Origin: Cryptomeria japonica
Taxonomy: Eukaryota > Streptophyta > Pinopsida > Cupressales > Cupressaceae
NCBI RefSeq assembly: GCF_030272615.1
Contig: NC_081410.1
Span: 140,098,849-140,162,848, forward strand
Direction: 5' to 3'
DNA: 64,000 nt
Shown: positions 1 through 10,331 of the stretch, piece by piece
How positions within the stretch are numbered: position 1 is the first letter of the stretch
Layout of the letters: each line of letters opens with the position of its first letter
Position numbers and translations under genes: made by a program
Notes under the pieces: model-generated
What the model saw: the letters and a program-made list of their open reading frames with translations, nothing else
The model's database searches: none
What the model was told of the DNA's origin: nothing

Positions 1-110
1 CATTAAAATCTTCTCGATTCTTCCCACTTGATCCATCATTCTTCTTGTGATATTTCTTTATCATGCTTTCGCCTAGGACCACTCGCATCACAACCTTTCA
101 CATGATACCA

Positions 111-244
111 TTAGTAATTAAGGTAAGTCATAACAACACTTTCCAAGTTCCTTTTACCATCTCTAAACTCCTCGGCTCTAATTTCCAAGTCATTCATTCT
201 AACTTGCATGTTAGCCACTTGGGTTTTCAAATTAGCCATAATAT
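111..244 (-). pseudogene. 3' end of interrupted coiled-coil ORF
   Basis: On the minus strand the reading frame entering from the large element (through the AATAT duplication) continues for about 44 codons to a TAA at 111-113. The residues begin MANLKTQVANMQVRMNDLEI and are rich in Leu, Glu, Arg and Asn with heptad-like spacing, so a coiled coil is likely. It is the same frame as the piece at 25620-26295, so the 25-kb element landed inside an ORF. I do not recognise the protein; the charged N-terminal part plus coiled coil resembles the LINE-ORF1-like fragments elsewhere in the window, so it may itself be a repeat. Confidence 0.55.
240..244. repeat. Target-site duplication AATAT (left)
   Basis: The five bases before the first LTR are AATAT and the five bases after the last LTR (25615-25619) are also AATAT. 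This defines the outer limits of the three-LTR element and is the duplication length expected of Ty3/Gypsy integrase. Confidence 0.9.
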
Positions 245-1662
245 TGTAGACATATAAAAATGACCATATTCCTAAACTGAATATTTTATGTTCATTCCTC
301 TATTTAGTTAAATCTAATTTAATTAAATTACCTACATTCTTCTATTTTATTAAGCAAATTATTCAATTTACTTAGTTAAATTCACTTATGTCATTTAATT
401 GAATAAATCATTTTATTCAATTAAACCTCTTCTCTATACTTTTAATTAAATTTATATTTAATTAATAGTTTACCCCAAATTGAATAAATCTAATTTATTC
501 AAATTCACAAATTACAACTAAATTGAAATAAAACATTTTATTTTAATTAAATCCTTTTATTCCTCATCCACTTGCAAAATCCTACATCTCCCACTTGCCT
601 CCTAAACCCACTTCTAGACTCTTCTAATCACTTCTAAATTAGCCTAACCCATCTCCTAAATATTGTCACATCCCTAAGCAAGGGGAAGTCACTTCTCAAA
701 CCCTCAAAGTCTTTGAAAATCATTAAAGGCTTCAACAACTTAACTTTGAAAGTCTTCCAAACCATTAATGGTTAACTCAACCCTCCAGCATGATTAGAGA
801 CTTTCTCTAAACTCAACCCACATCTAACCCAGGGGTCTCATCAAGCATTCATTGCTTTGACCATGGTTATCCCTTTAACCCTTGCACAAGAGTTTATCCT
901 TTGGGTAAAAGCTTTATCCAATGGATAATCTTAATCTAACCTTAACCCTTACCCCCTAGGGTAACCATGAGGGGGTAACCATGAGGTCTTCTCAAGCATT
1001 TAATGCTTCCTACCTCTCCTCTCAACTGGTCTTATGTTGACAATTGTCACCATTTCATTGGTGGAAATTGTAAACATGGATTGCCAACTTTCAAACTTGA
1101 CCCTTGATTAACTCTTTCAATCCTGGCCATCCATTGCCCTATTTTCACTATTAATAGAGCTCTCCTTCCTCCATTTTAAGGATCCATGCAAGCTTTAGTA
1201 TCTCATTTATGCTCAATTTTATCAACACATTCAGCCTCTTTTGTATTAGGAAATAGTCTAAATAAGCATTTTTAGAGTATTTTCTTTATCATTATCTTAG
1301 AACATCACTAGTATATCATGTTAGGATAGTGTTTCTACTAATCTTGTCATCTTATAATCTAGTTTGTTGCATTTGTAGAATCATGCATAGCTTAGGATGC
1401 ATTTCCATAACTAAATCAATCTAAAGCATCCCTTGTTCTTGCATTAGCCATCCCTAAGTCACTTTGCTCAGTGATCTGAGAGCAAAGGCATTGGCTTGAG
1501 GGACCTTGTGAGATAAAGAACCATGAAACCAACCTTGGGAAGTTGAGCTATCCTTCGTAGCTCCATAACTTGCACCAAGAAGTCCTGTGGGTGTGTGAGC
1601 AAGCCTCTTTGAGACCACTTTTTTACATTTTGAGTTTCATAGACCCGCTTTTCCCGCACACA
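245..1662 (+). repeat. LTR1 (5' LTR) of the Tat element
   Basis: 1418 bp, TG...CA. It matches LTR2 and LTR3 along its whole length. Unlike them it keeps a 24-bp segment at 1048-1071 that the related solo LTR at 18460 also keeps, so LTR1 shows the ancestral state there. It has a private small duplication of the GGTAACCATGAG string near 960-985. The TATA box, TATAAATA in LTR2 and LTR3, reads TATTAATA here (1149-1156), so the promoter of this 5' LTR is probably weakened. Confidence 0.93.
1149..1156 (+). promoter_or_regulatory. Mutated TATA box of LTR1
   Basis: TATTAATA stands where LTR2 (23548-23555), LTR3 (25100-25107) and the solo LTR (20052-20059) have TATAAATA. One A-to-T change in the 5' LTR would be expected to reduce sense transcription. 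Confidence 0.6.
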
Positions 1663-1666
1663 TTTT

Positions 1667-1684
1667 TGGCGCCCACCGTGGGGC
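1667..1684 (+). other. Primer-binding site of the Tat element
   Basis: TGGCGCCCACCGTGGGGC starts five bases after the LTR1 end. This is the type of tRNA primer site found in Tat/Athila-type plant Ty3/Gypsy elements. The first part (TTTTTGGC) is also found just after LTR2 at 24063-24070. Confidence 0.85.
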
Positions 1685-1770
1685 ACTACCCCGTTAAATG
1701 AATCGGTTTTTAAAAATAATCACTTTTGCAGGTATGCGGGAAACAGGAATCAGCTCGTGGGGAACATCCC

Positions 1771-2025
1771 TTAGCGCATCCAGTTAACATTCTAGTGCAT
1801 CACACTCACTATTTAGCACGTCATGTCTATTCTATAGCGCGTGAAGTCTTTATCTTAGCGCATCATTCCCACTAATATTTCCTGTAGGTCTCGGTGTAGG
1901 AGGAAATAGAGCGACGCATCCGAAAAACAGAGCAGCGCATCTAAAACACAGTTTAGCGCGTTAGGACTATTCAATAGCGCATCCAAATTATATCTTAGTG
2001 CGTGTAGTCCTTTCTGTAGTGCATC
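1771..2025 (+). repeat. GCGC-motif array 1 (leader)
   Basis: About eleven copies of TAGCGCATC and variants (TAGTGCATC, TAGCACGTC, TAGCGCGTG, AGCAGCGCATC) spaced mostly 20-24 bases apart, with unrelated sequence between them except one longer gap near 1880-1910. Most variants differ at the CpG (CG to TG or CA), as expected from deamination of methylated cytosine. Confidence 0.75.
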
Positions 2026-2795
2026 ACAGATAGAGACAAAAACTAAAAACTGTAACCAAATGTAAAAAAATTAGACTTGTTGAAGTCCACATATTGTCTA
2101 ACAATTTTGCTTGTTATTTTGCAGGGTTCTAACAAATTTCTTGCAGATAGGAGCTTAATTGTAGGATCATTAATTAGTTTAGGTTTTTACTAACTTAGTC
2201 AAGTTAGTTAAGATATAAACTTATTTTGATTCTTGTTAAAATTGAACTCACTTTTGTTTGGGCTTTAAAACAAATCACAACAACAATCTTTTCTTGCTTT
2301 TCTAAGAGAAAAATTCTCAATTTGGACTCTAAAAAGAACAACACAAATTTTCATTTTTGCAAAATCAAAGGGTTTAAAAAGAATTTCACCATCCTTTGGT
2401 CTATAAAAGGATCCATTTTAGGTTTTAGCAAAGTAAAGAATAACACAAAGTCCAAAGGTCATTTGAAACCAAAGAGGGAAGATCTTCCCCTTTGGATCGA
2501 TTTATTTTGTTGACCAACAATCGATTTATTTTGTTGACGAAACGTCGGATTTACTTTGTTGACCCTTTCTTTTCAAATAGATCAGAAAATCATTGCCATG
2601 AAAGGTTGAAATAAACACCATGTTTTTGTGGAGCAACATCTCCATATAGATCTTAGAAAATCATTGACTTGAAAGGTAAAAAGAACCTTGTTTGCCTTGT
2701 TTCGAAAGTAGAAGGTATATGCTCTCCCCTTAAACGGGTGATCAAAAAGATAGACTACTCTTACGCTTTCAGTCATGCATCATTTAAATCCTTTA

Positions 2796-2805
2796 GCAGG
2801 CCTGC
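2796..2805 (+). promoter_or_regulatory. Palindromic leader element GCAGGCCTGC
   Basis: A perfect 10-base palindrome inside TAGCAGGCCTGCCTTCCCAA. The same core occurs at 31433-31442 in the leader of the second Tat-like element, followed in both by similar short blocks (a GGAAyGACCyAAGTG string and an ACTATAAT string). Possible roles are RNA dimer initiation or packaging; this is inference from conservation and symmetry only. Confidence 0.45.
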
Positions 2806-3544
2806 CTTCCCAAGGGGTTGAAAAACTCTTAAAGCCATTTATGGCCGGTGTGAATGGAACGACCTAAGTGGGGAACAACTTTGTTGCCAAGAGTTCCAAC
2901 CTACTATAATCAAAAGTGGAGGTTGACGAAAGTCCCTTCAACGGTTTTGCTCAGCGATTAGCCTTCCCCCAGTATCCTTGAGATACATAAAGCCTTTATT
3001 CTAAAGGTTGGGAAGCCTCCCGAGGGAGTTTATCACTAAAGACCGAATGTGAAGCTTGATTACGAACCATAGTATAGAAACTTTGAGCCGAGTCATTAAC
3101 CAGACATTTGCAATATCATAGTGCAAGGGTGGGGAAGAATCCGCCCCCAAGATGACTCACCATATATCTTCCAAGATAATTACTCAATTGTGAACCAATT
3201 CACTTTGAGTTAATTTCTGGTAAAAGGCAAAAAAACGGGCACCCCATAGGGGGTGACACGGCTGTTTGAGCTGACAGAGTATCGAGACTAGTGGGCTATG
3301 ATATTGCTTATGACCTTTGAATAAAGAGTCTTTTTGAAGTGTTTTCTTTGTATCCAAAACCTATTAAAAACAATGGGGATTTGAACACATCCTCGTAGAA
3401 CATACACTTATTGTTTAGGTTAAGCAAAAATAGTTGTCTCTTTGGTGTCGTGTTTTCATTTGTTATCTCAAAAAATCATCTATCAGTACTGAAAACTCAA
3501 AACAAACTTCCAAAATTGCAGAAAACAACCAAGTCAATATTTTC

Positions 3545-3935
3545 AGGGCATCTTTAGCACATAAGAGCAACTTCTTATCGCATAGGAACCATCTCTTAGC
3601 ACATTAAACATTCTCTTTAGGGCATCAAGTCTTAACAGTAATGCTTCATCAAAGATCTAAAATCAACAGAAGCAGTTAGCACGTTCTGAAAACAGTATGG
3701 CGCATGGAAGCATCAACTTAGCGCGTTGAAGTCAACCTTTAGCACATAAAGTTTAAGTATTAGCACATAGAAGGCCCATATTAGTGCATGACCTTCTGAA
3801 CAGAAACTGAAACAAAGTTAAACAATATAAATCAGTTAGCGCGTAGAAGGGGGCAACATAGCGTGTAGGGTCTTTTCATTAGTGCATTGAGAACTTTCTA
3901 TAGCACATCGCATCTCTATTTTAGCGTGTGATGGA
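3545..3935 (+). repeat. GCGC-motif array 2 (leader)
   Basis: About fourteen further copies of the same motif in the same orientation, more degenerate (TTAGCACATAA, TTAGCGCGTTG, TTAGTGCATGA, TAGCGTGTGA). Unit spacing is about 21-30 bases with some gaps. Confidence 0.7.
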
Positions 3936-4782
3936 AACCAGAAAAATAGGGGGCAAAACAGAGGTAAATTTGGAAAATTTTGAAAACATTTTCAAAAACT
4001 TCCTTTCATCAGCCCGAGCTTCGTCAAATCAGAATACCAAAAATAGAGTATCAAAAGCTATTTCCAAAGCAAGTTTCCCATCAAACAAAAGTTGTCCAAC
4101 ATCTAAAATTGGTCGCATGATAAACATATTTATCCTATCAAAATCAGGAAGCATCATCACAAGTGGCAAATAGGTCCTTTTTATCTCACGGATTTTTATC
4201 CCAAAACACACTTGTTTAAAACTCCAAGTTGTCAAATCGAGTTTCCATATCGGGAAAGCTCTATTCCATATCATTTGACACACTTTGTCATGAGGGGGCA
4301 TCTAAACCTTCACTTTGATAAAGTAAAAACTTAAGTTTCCAAAACAAGATAAACTGAATCCAAAACAACTCAAAGGAAACCATTGATCCTTGTGCATGAC
4401 TAATCCTCATATTCTGAGAAGAAAGAATATTTATCGTAACATTAAGTTGAAGAAACAACAACTAAGTTCTTCAAAACTTGCCAAAAGAAATAAATTTTTA
4501 TACATCAATCGTCAACTCTTTGTATCCCATCGAACATTCCTTCGTCATGTACAATTATATGTTCAGAACAAATCAAACAAATTTGACAAGGAACCTTTGA
4601 AGACTAGAGCATTCAGTCAAAAATCCACATTCAGTCAATAAATAAATTGTGGAGGGAAGATCAATCCATCATTTTTTCCCGACGAGTGCAACACTTACAA
4701 CATCCCTCGATTTGAACCACAAACCCCTTAACAAAACATTGAAGAAGAGCTCATTCCTTTTGTCACAGAAAGATTCTACTAG

Positions 4783-5127
4783 ATGCCTGTTGTTACTCAC
4801 TCTCAACAAAACAAACAAAGCAAAATGCAATCAGAATCCAACATGAATCGGAGATTATCAAATCCTTTCGAGCATCCGAATCTAGAGGACGCCAAAATTT
4901 TTGAAGAACTTCTTCAAGAATGTCAAGAAAGTGCTTCATTTCAAAAGCTTGTGGAAAGACTCATGGAAAATGACAAAGAAAAATACCTACTCATGCTCAC
5001 AAGCAAAGGGGTTAAACTTCCTGAAGACTTTGACACAGACATGTTTAGAACAAAATCTCAACATTACGAATATCAAGAACGACAACGCGAAGCACATGAC
5101 CCTGAACAAAATACACCAAAACAAAAC
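4783..5127 (+). pseudogene. gag: gag, N-terminal part (Tat element)
   Basis: An open frame of about 115 codons, acidic and helical (motifs such as IFEELLQECQESASFQKLVERL), beginning at an ATG just after a TAG in the same frame. The frame runs into the nested Copia element, and the two bases after AAAAC supply its apparent stop. Removing the insertion (5128-8218 plus one AAAAC) lets the frame continue into 8219 onward, so this is the N-terminal portion of Gag. The true start codon is uncertain because weaker frames precede it at 4390-4782. Confidence 0.65.
5123..5127. repeat. Target-site duplication AAAAC (left) of nested Copia
   Basis: AAAAC at 5123-5127 is repeated at 8219-8223, flanking the nested element exactly. 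The gag frame is continuous across the site when the insertion is removed. Confidence 0.85.
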
Positions 5128-6658
5128 TGATAGATCTGATACTTAATGTTAAGTACAGATGCCAAGCTAATAAGATGAGAGGGGGGGTGAATCATACAAC
5201 CTTAATCTTCCATAAAAAAAATAGATTCAACCTCGGTAACATATACTTCAGTAATATAACCAAAACTGCTAAACATGCAAACTCAAAAGCATATAAACAT
5301 CATAAAACTCATAACACCAAATTTAACGTGGAAACCCAAATAGGGAAAAACCACTATGGGATTTTGGACCCACTAAGAAATATACTCTTCTAGAGTATGC
5401 TCGGTTAAAAGCAAATCCTGTTAAAGATTACAAACACATTGCTAGATGTGACCCTATTAAGCGATTTCCCTCAGATTTGTTAGGATCTTCACCTTGTTAG
5501 AAGTGACCTTGTTAAACGATTTCAAACATTCAATCAGAATGTCACCTTGCTAGAGGGTTTTACAAATAAGACTGTTAAGTCCACTTGGTTAAGAGATTTT
5601 CTGTCACTTCACAAAATAACAGTAATAAAAATCTATCTGCAACTTCACATCTAAAATGCTAAAGCAGATTCTTATTTGCTCAATACAATCTAGACATAGA
5701 ACTTTATCTTGTCCATCTACCGGGCTCTATAATCTGTTATTCAAATAGGTCTTCAAGCTTCTATGCTCGGTAATCACTATGTAGCATCCCTGTGCATACA
5801 CTTGTCCACATACATTGTTTATCAATAGTTCCTTATTTATAAATAATTTGCCAACTGCTTAATCTCCTTGCTCACATTTCTCATGATCATTCATAGCCAT
5901 CAGATCTTCAAACTTTGACTAGGTTCAATGTATCCTTCGATCTGAAAACATTTTACCCTGCCTTGGAACTTGCATACATTTCTTGGAACTTGTGCTAGGG
6001 TATTGCGGTTCAATCTGAGCTGTAAATCTTCCTGCCGATTTTCCTTTACCATAGATTATTTAACAAACTTCATTTACAGCATACCAATCATTTAATCAGT
6101 TCCAGCTCATTAGCTTCCTTCATTAAATAATGCTTTTATTCATTCAATGCATTCTGTTACTACTCGGTTGCAACTCGGTAAATACTAAACTTCACTCGGT
6201 AGACATTCTGCCTTCATTAACCGATAGCGATAACCTTAGGGTTTACAAACTAGATTCTTTGCTCAGTAACATAGTATAGTATTAACCTTACAATCAATCA
6301 ACATATGTAGGATATCAAAACAATCTAAGCATCATGATCTCATCATTGTCTAACTCAGTAATAGTTGCCCATTGAATAACTTATTCCTCCCCTTATTCAT
6401 CACATTTTGACTATGTCTTTTACCAACATCTTTATACTCATCAAATCATACTTCTTAAGATATGGCAACATCATACTAAATTAGAAAATCAATTTTTGAC
6501 ATCAATGACAAAATAATAATATTAAGACAGTAAACATCCTTGATCAATTATATCCATAATCATCAACAACCTTCTCAATATCCTTATTGAAATTCCAACA
6601 ATCTCTCCTTGTCTGTTATAATGCCAACAATATCTCCTTGTCTGTTATAATGCCAACA
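5128..6658 (-). repeat. 3' LTR of nested Copia element
   Basis: 1531 bp on the minus strand. A TATAAATA box lies at 5834-5841 on the minus strand. The LTR start is internally duplicated: TGTTGGCATTATAACAGAC occurs twice in tandem (period about 31 bp) and a third TGTTGG follows. The purine tract AAAGGGGGAGAT abuts the start. Confidence 0.85.
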
Positions 6659-6925
6659 ATCTCCCCCTTTGTCATTGATGGGAAAACCAATTGATTTGAC
6701 CTAACTGATTCGGATTGCTATGATATTCTGAAATGTTGAAATGCTCTCCCCCTATCATCAGTCTTCTCCCCCATACATTAGTCTTTTCCTCTTTTCTTCA
6801 GTCTTCTCCCCCTTTGACAATAATGCCAAAAAGTAAAGAACTAAAACATAATTGCTTCCTGTATGAAGTGATTTCCTGTTGTTATGTGTCAACTTAGTCT
6901 CGGTCAGAGCATTTTGTCTTCAATT

Positions 6926-8218
6926 CTAGAGTATGCTCGGTTAAAAGCAAATCCTGTTAAAGATTACAAACACATTGCTAGATGTGACCCGGTTAAGGGA
7001 TTTCCCTTAGATCTGTTAGAATCTTCACCTTGTTAGAAGTGACCTTGTTAAAGGATTTCAAACATTCAATCATAATGTCACCTTGCTAGAGGGTTTTACA
7101 AATAAGACTGTTAAGTCCACTTGGTTAAGAGATTTTCTATCACTTCACAAAATAACAGTAATAAAAATCTATCTACAACTTCACATCTAAAATGCTAAAG
7201 CAGATTCTTATTTGCTCAATACAATCTAGACATAGAAATTTATCTTGTCCATCTATTGGGCTCTATACTCTGTTATTCAAATAGGTCTTCAAGCTTCTGT
7301 GCTCGGTAATCACTATGTAGCATCCATGTGCATACACTTGTCCGCATACATTGTTTATCAATAGTTCCTTATTTATTAACAATTTGCCAACCACTTAATC
7401 TCCTTGATCACATTTCTCATGATCAATCATAGCCATCAGATCTTCAAACTTTGACTAGGTTCAATGTATCCTTCGATCTGAAAACGTTTCACCCTGCCTT
7501 GGAACTTGCATACATTTCTTGGAACTTGTGCTAGGGTATTGCGGTTCAATTCGAGCTGTAGATCTTCCTGCTAATTTTCCTTTACCATAGATTCTTTAAC
7601 AAACTTCATTCACGACATACCAATCATTTAATCAGTTCCAGCTCATCAGCATCCTTTATTAAATAATGCTTTTATTCATTCAATGCATTTTGTTACTACT
7701 CGATTGCAACTCGGTAAATACTAAACTTCACTCGGTAGACATTCTGCCTTCATTAACCAATAGCAATAACCTTAGGGTTTATCGACTAGGTTCCTTAGGG
7801 TTTATCGACTAGGTTCTTTGCTTGGTAACATAGTATAGTATTAACCTTACAATCAATCAACATATGTAGGATATCAAAACAATCTAAACATCATGATCTC
7901 ATCATTGTCTAACTTGGTAATAGTTGCCCATTGAATAACTTATTCCTCCCCTTATTCATCACATTCTGTCTGTGTCTTTTACCGACATCTTTATACTCAT
8001 CAAATCATACTTCTTAAGATATGGCAACATCATCCTGAATTAGAAAATCAATTTCTTGACATCAATGACAAAATAATAATATTAAGACAGTAAACATCCT
8101 TGATCAATTATATCCATAATCATCAACAACCTTCTCAATATCCTTATTGAAATGCCAACAATCTCTCCTTGTCTATTATAATTCCAACAATATCTCCTTG
8201 TCTGTTATAATGCCAACA
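6926..8218 (-). repeat. 5' LTR of nested Copia element, 3' end deleted
   Basis: Matches 5388-6658 closely but lacks the last 260 bp of the LTR; the break at about 6925 joins it directly to the 3' internal region. A small tandem duplication (CTTAGGGTTTATCGACTAGG, near 7770-7815) is private to this copy. Confidence 0.85.
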
Positions 8219-10079
8219 AAAACATCCCTAAACAACACATCCTTGAGAAAATCATGTCATTCCATACACCATTTCAACCTAGAACTAATGCAAGGGAAGA
8301 AATCTTTCTTGGCAAAATAATGCGCCTTTGATTGCCCTTACTCAACAAATGCAAATGTTACGAAGACAAATGCAAGACATACAACAAGGGACAACAGTAA
8401 GGTATTCATTAAATGAAATTTTTCCTTATCCGTTTGACAGAAGATTGAACATGGTGCCTTTTCCTCCAAATTCAAACATTCCCAAATTTGACAAATATGA
8501 TGGGAAGAGCGACCCCCATCATCATGTTCAAGAATTCTGCACAATGAGTCTTGAATTTGCTCATGATGATACCTATTTGATGAGGATATTCCCAAGAAGC
8601 TTGGGAGGACAAATAATGGAATGGTTATCCAAAATCACACCTCCTGTTAGATCATTTGATGAACTAGTCAACAAATTCATAACTCAATATTCTTATAACA
8701 TTCAACATGCTATCACTATGCTAGATGTCTGTAATACCAAGCAGAAAAACAATGAGACATTCGTGGTATTCCTCCAACATTGGCAACATATGGTTTCAAG
8801 ATATCCTCGTGATGTGCCCGAAAAGGAAAAGATGGAGATTTTCATCGATAACTTGAATAGTGAGATGAGTTACATACTCAAGCTCCAATGTATACCATCT
8901 TTCGCCAAATTGATCGAAAATGGCATCCAAGTAGAAGAGGAATGTGTCAAGAAAGGAACGTTAAAATTATTCAAAGAAGGAACAAGTTCATCCCATTACA
9001 ATAACCAAAACAACAACAACTTGGACAAATCTAGATTTTGGACCAAAAACAAAAACAATGGAAATGAAGGAGGCAATGAATCAAATGATCCAAAATCTAA
9101 GCAGCCCGTGCTCGCATTATCGAGTAATACTCAAGCTATAAAGAATCCCAAAGTTGCTAACCCAGACACTAATACTTACACATCGAATACTAATCAAGAT
9201 CCTCTCAACACCAACAACGCCAACAATGCTCAAAACAATCACACAAATCGAGGGCCTAATAACAATTCACGAGGTAACACCAACAATTTTCAAAAATGTG
9301 TCTACACACCATTGGGACAATCACTGGAGTCAACATTTAGAGAACTCCTGGCAAACAAAATTATCTCTTTACCAGCAATCATCAACTATGAGCCACAAAT
9401 CAAACCACCTTCGTGGAATGACTCGTACTTTTGTGATTTTCATCACAACAAAGGTCATCGAACAAATGACTGCATGAGACTGAAAAACATTGTTCAGGAC
9501 ATGATTGATAGAGGTGATTTAACGGTGGATGGTCTTAAGACAAATGGTGACCATGGAGCCTTTAAGAATCCTCTTCCAAACTACAACAAGGATGGAGCTT
9601 CAACCTCGAACAATACACGTGGAGCTCGTATCAATCACATCTACAATAACACCATCAATCATATATCAGCTGAGGACAATCAAGTCAATGTAATCACAAT
9701 CCAAGATCAACGTAATCATGAATCTGTCAACGTAACAACCAGAGCTAAAAAATATGTCTTAAAGGGACATACGTCGACAACAAACACCGTACCCAAAATT
9801 CAATATGATCTAGTCAGCCAACTGTGTAAAACTCCTACTCAAATATCTATACTAGAGTTGCTGAAACTTTCGCCAATACACAAAGACATATTGGAACAAG
9901 CGCTATTAGAAACGAATGTACCTCAAGATCTGGATGCTGACAAATTCCAAGCCATGGTCGCTCATATGATAGGGCCTCATAATCTCACTTTTCCTGAGCA
10001 CGATAATATCTCGTTGAGTCATCCACATAATACTCCTCTCCATATTGAAGTCATAGTCTATAAACACCGAGTAAAATGA
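8219..10079 (+). pseudogene. gag: gag, main part (Tat element)
   Basis: After the AAAAC duplication the frame continues for about 35 codons, then shifts near 8300 and runs open from 8328 to a TGA at 10077-10079 (583 codons). Retrotransposon Gag capsid motifs are at about residues 40-190 (IPKFDKYDGKSDPHHHVQEF, later a W-x-x-x-V-x-R-YP block). An Asn/Gln-rich linker follows (about residues 215-330). A zinc-knuckle-like C-x2-H-x4-H-x4-C (CDFHHNKGHRTNDC) sits near residue 370, the variant usual in Tat Gags. Gag packages the element RNA in the cytoplasm. The TGA separates it from protease in the same frame. Confidence 0.85.
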
Positions 10080-10331
10080 GTATTAATAGATGGAGGAGCT
10101 GGACTTAATATATGTACCTTAAAACTTATCTGTGCATTAGGCTTCTCGGAGTAGTCTATTGATCCATGCAAAAAGATTACTATAAAGGCATATGATGATG
10201 AAGAAAGATCCTCTAAAGGAACAGTGGTGTTGTTGATTCAAGTCAGATCGATACAAAGAGATACTATGTGCCAAGTCTTAGACATAGACCTCACATACAA
10301 TATCTTATTAGGTCGACCCTAGATACATGAA
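10080..10331 (+). pseudogene. Aspartic protease region of pol (Tat element)
   Basis: Directly after the gag TGA and in the same frame, the sequence gives VLIDGGAGLNICTLKLICAL, with the catalytic Asp at 10089-10091, and about 70 residues later YNILLGRP, the conserved flap-distal motif of retroviral-like proteases. Two more in-frame stops (TAG near 10153 and TAG after GRP at about 10320) disable it. The enzyme would cut the Gag-Pol precursor. Gag and pol sharing one frame is consistent with this lineage. Confidence 0.8.

Larger units (their letters stand above)
1685..4782 (+). other. Leader / 5' untranslated region of the Tat element
   Basis: About 3.1 kb between the primer site and the first recognisable gag frame, without a convincing gene; short ORFs at 2226-2513, 3928-4173 and 4390-4641 have no recognisable domain. 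It holds two arrays of a TAGCGCAT-like motif (1771-2025 and 3545-3935) and a block at about 2790-2950 that is conserved in the second Tat-like element (31430-31560), centred on the palindrome GCAGGCCTGC. Long structured leaders are usual in Tat elements. Confidence 0.7.
5128..8218 (-). mobile_element. Nested, internally deleted Copia-type LTR element
   Basis: 3091 bp inserted in gag with TSD AAAAC. On the minus strand it starts TGTTGGCATT and ends ATCTATCA. Order on that strand: truncated 5' LTR (8218 to about 6926), 267 bp of the 3' end of the internal region (6925-6659) with several GGGGGAGA tracts, and a complete 3' LTR (6658-5128). The primer site, gag and pol are all deleted. TGTTGG termini and repeated G-rich purine tracts next to the LTR are usual for plant Copia elements. 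No coding capacity remains. Confidence 0.85.

Noticed and set aside
8338-8595. Minus-strand ORF opposite gag
   Set aside because: Shadow of the gag frame.
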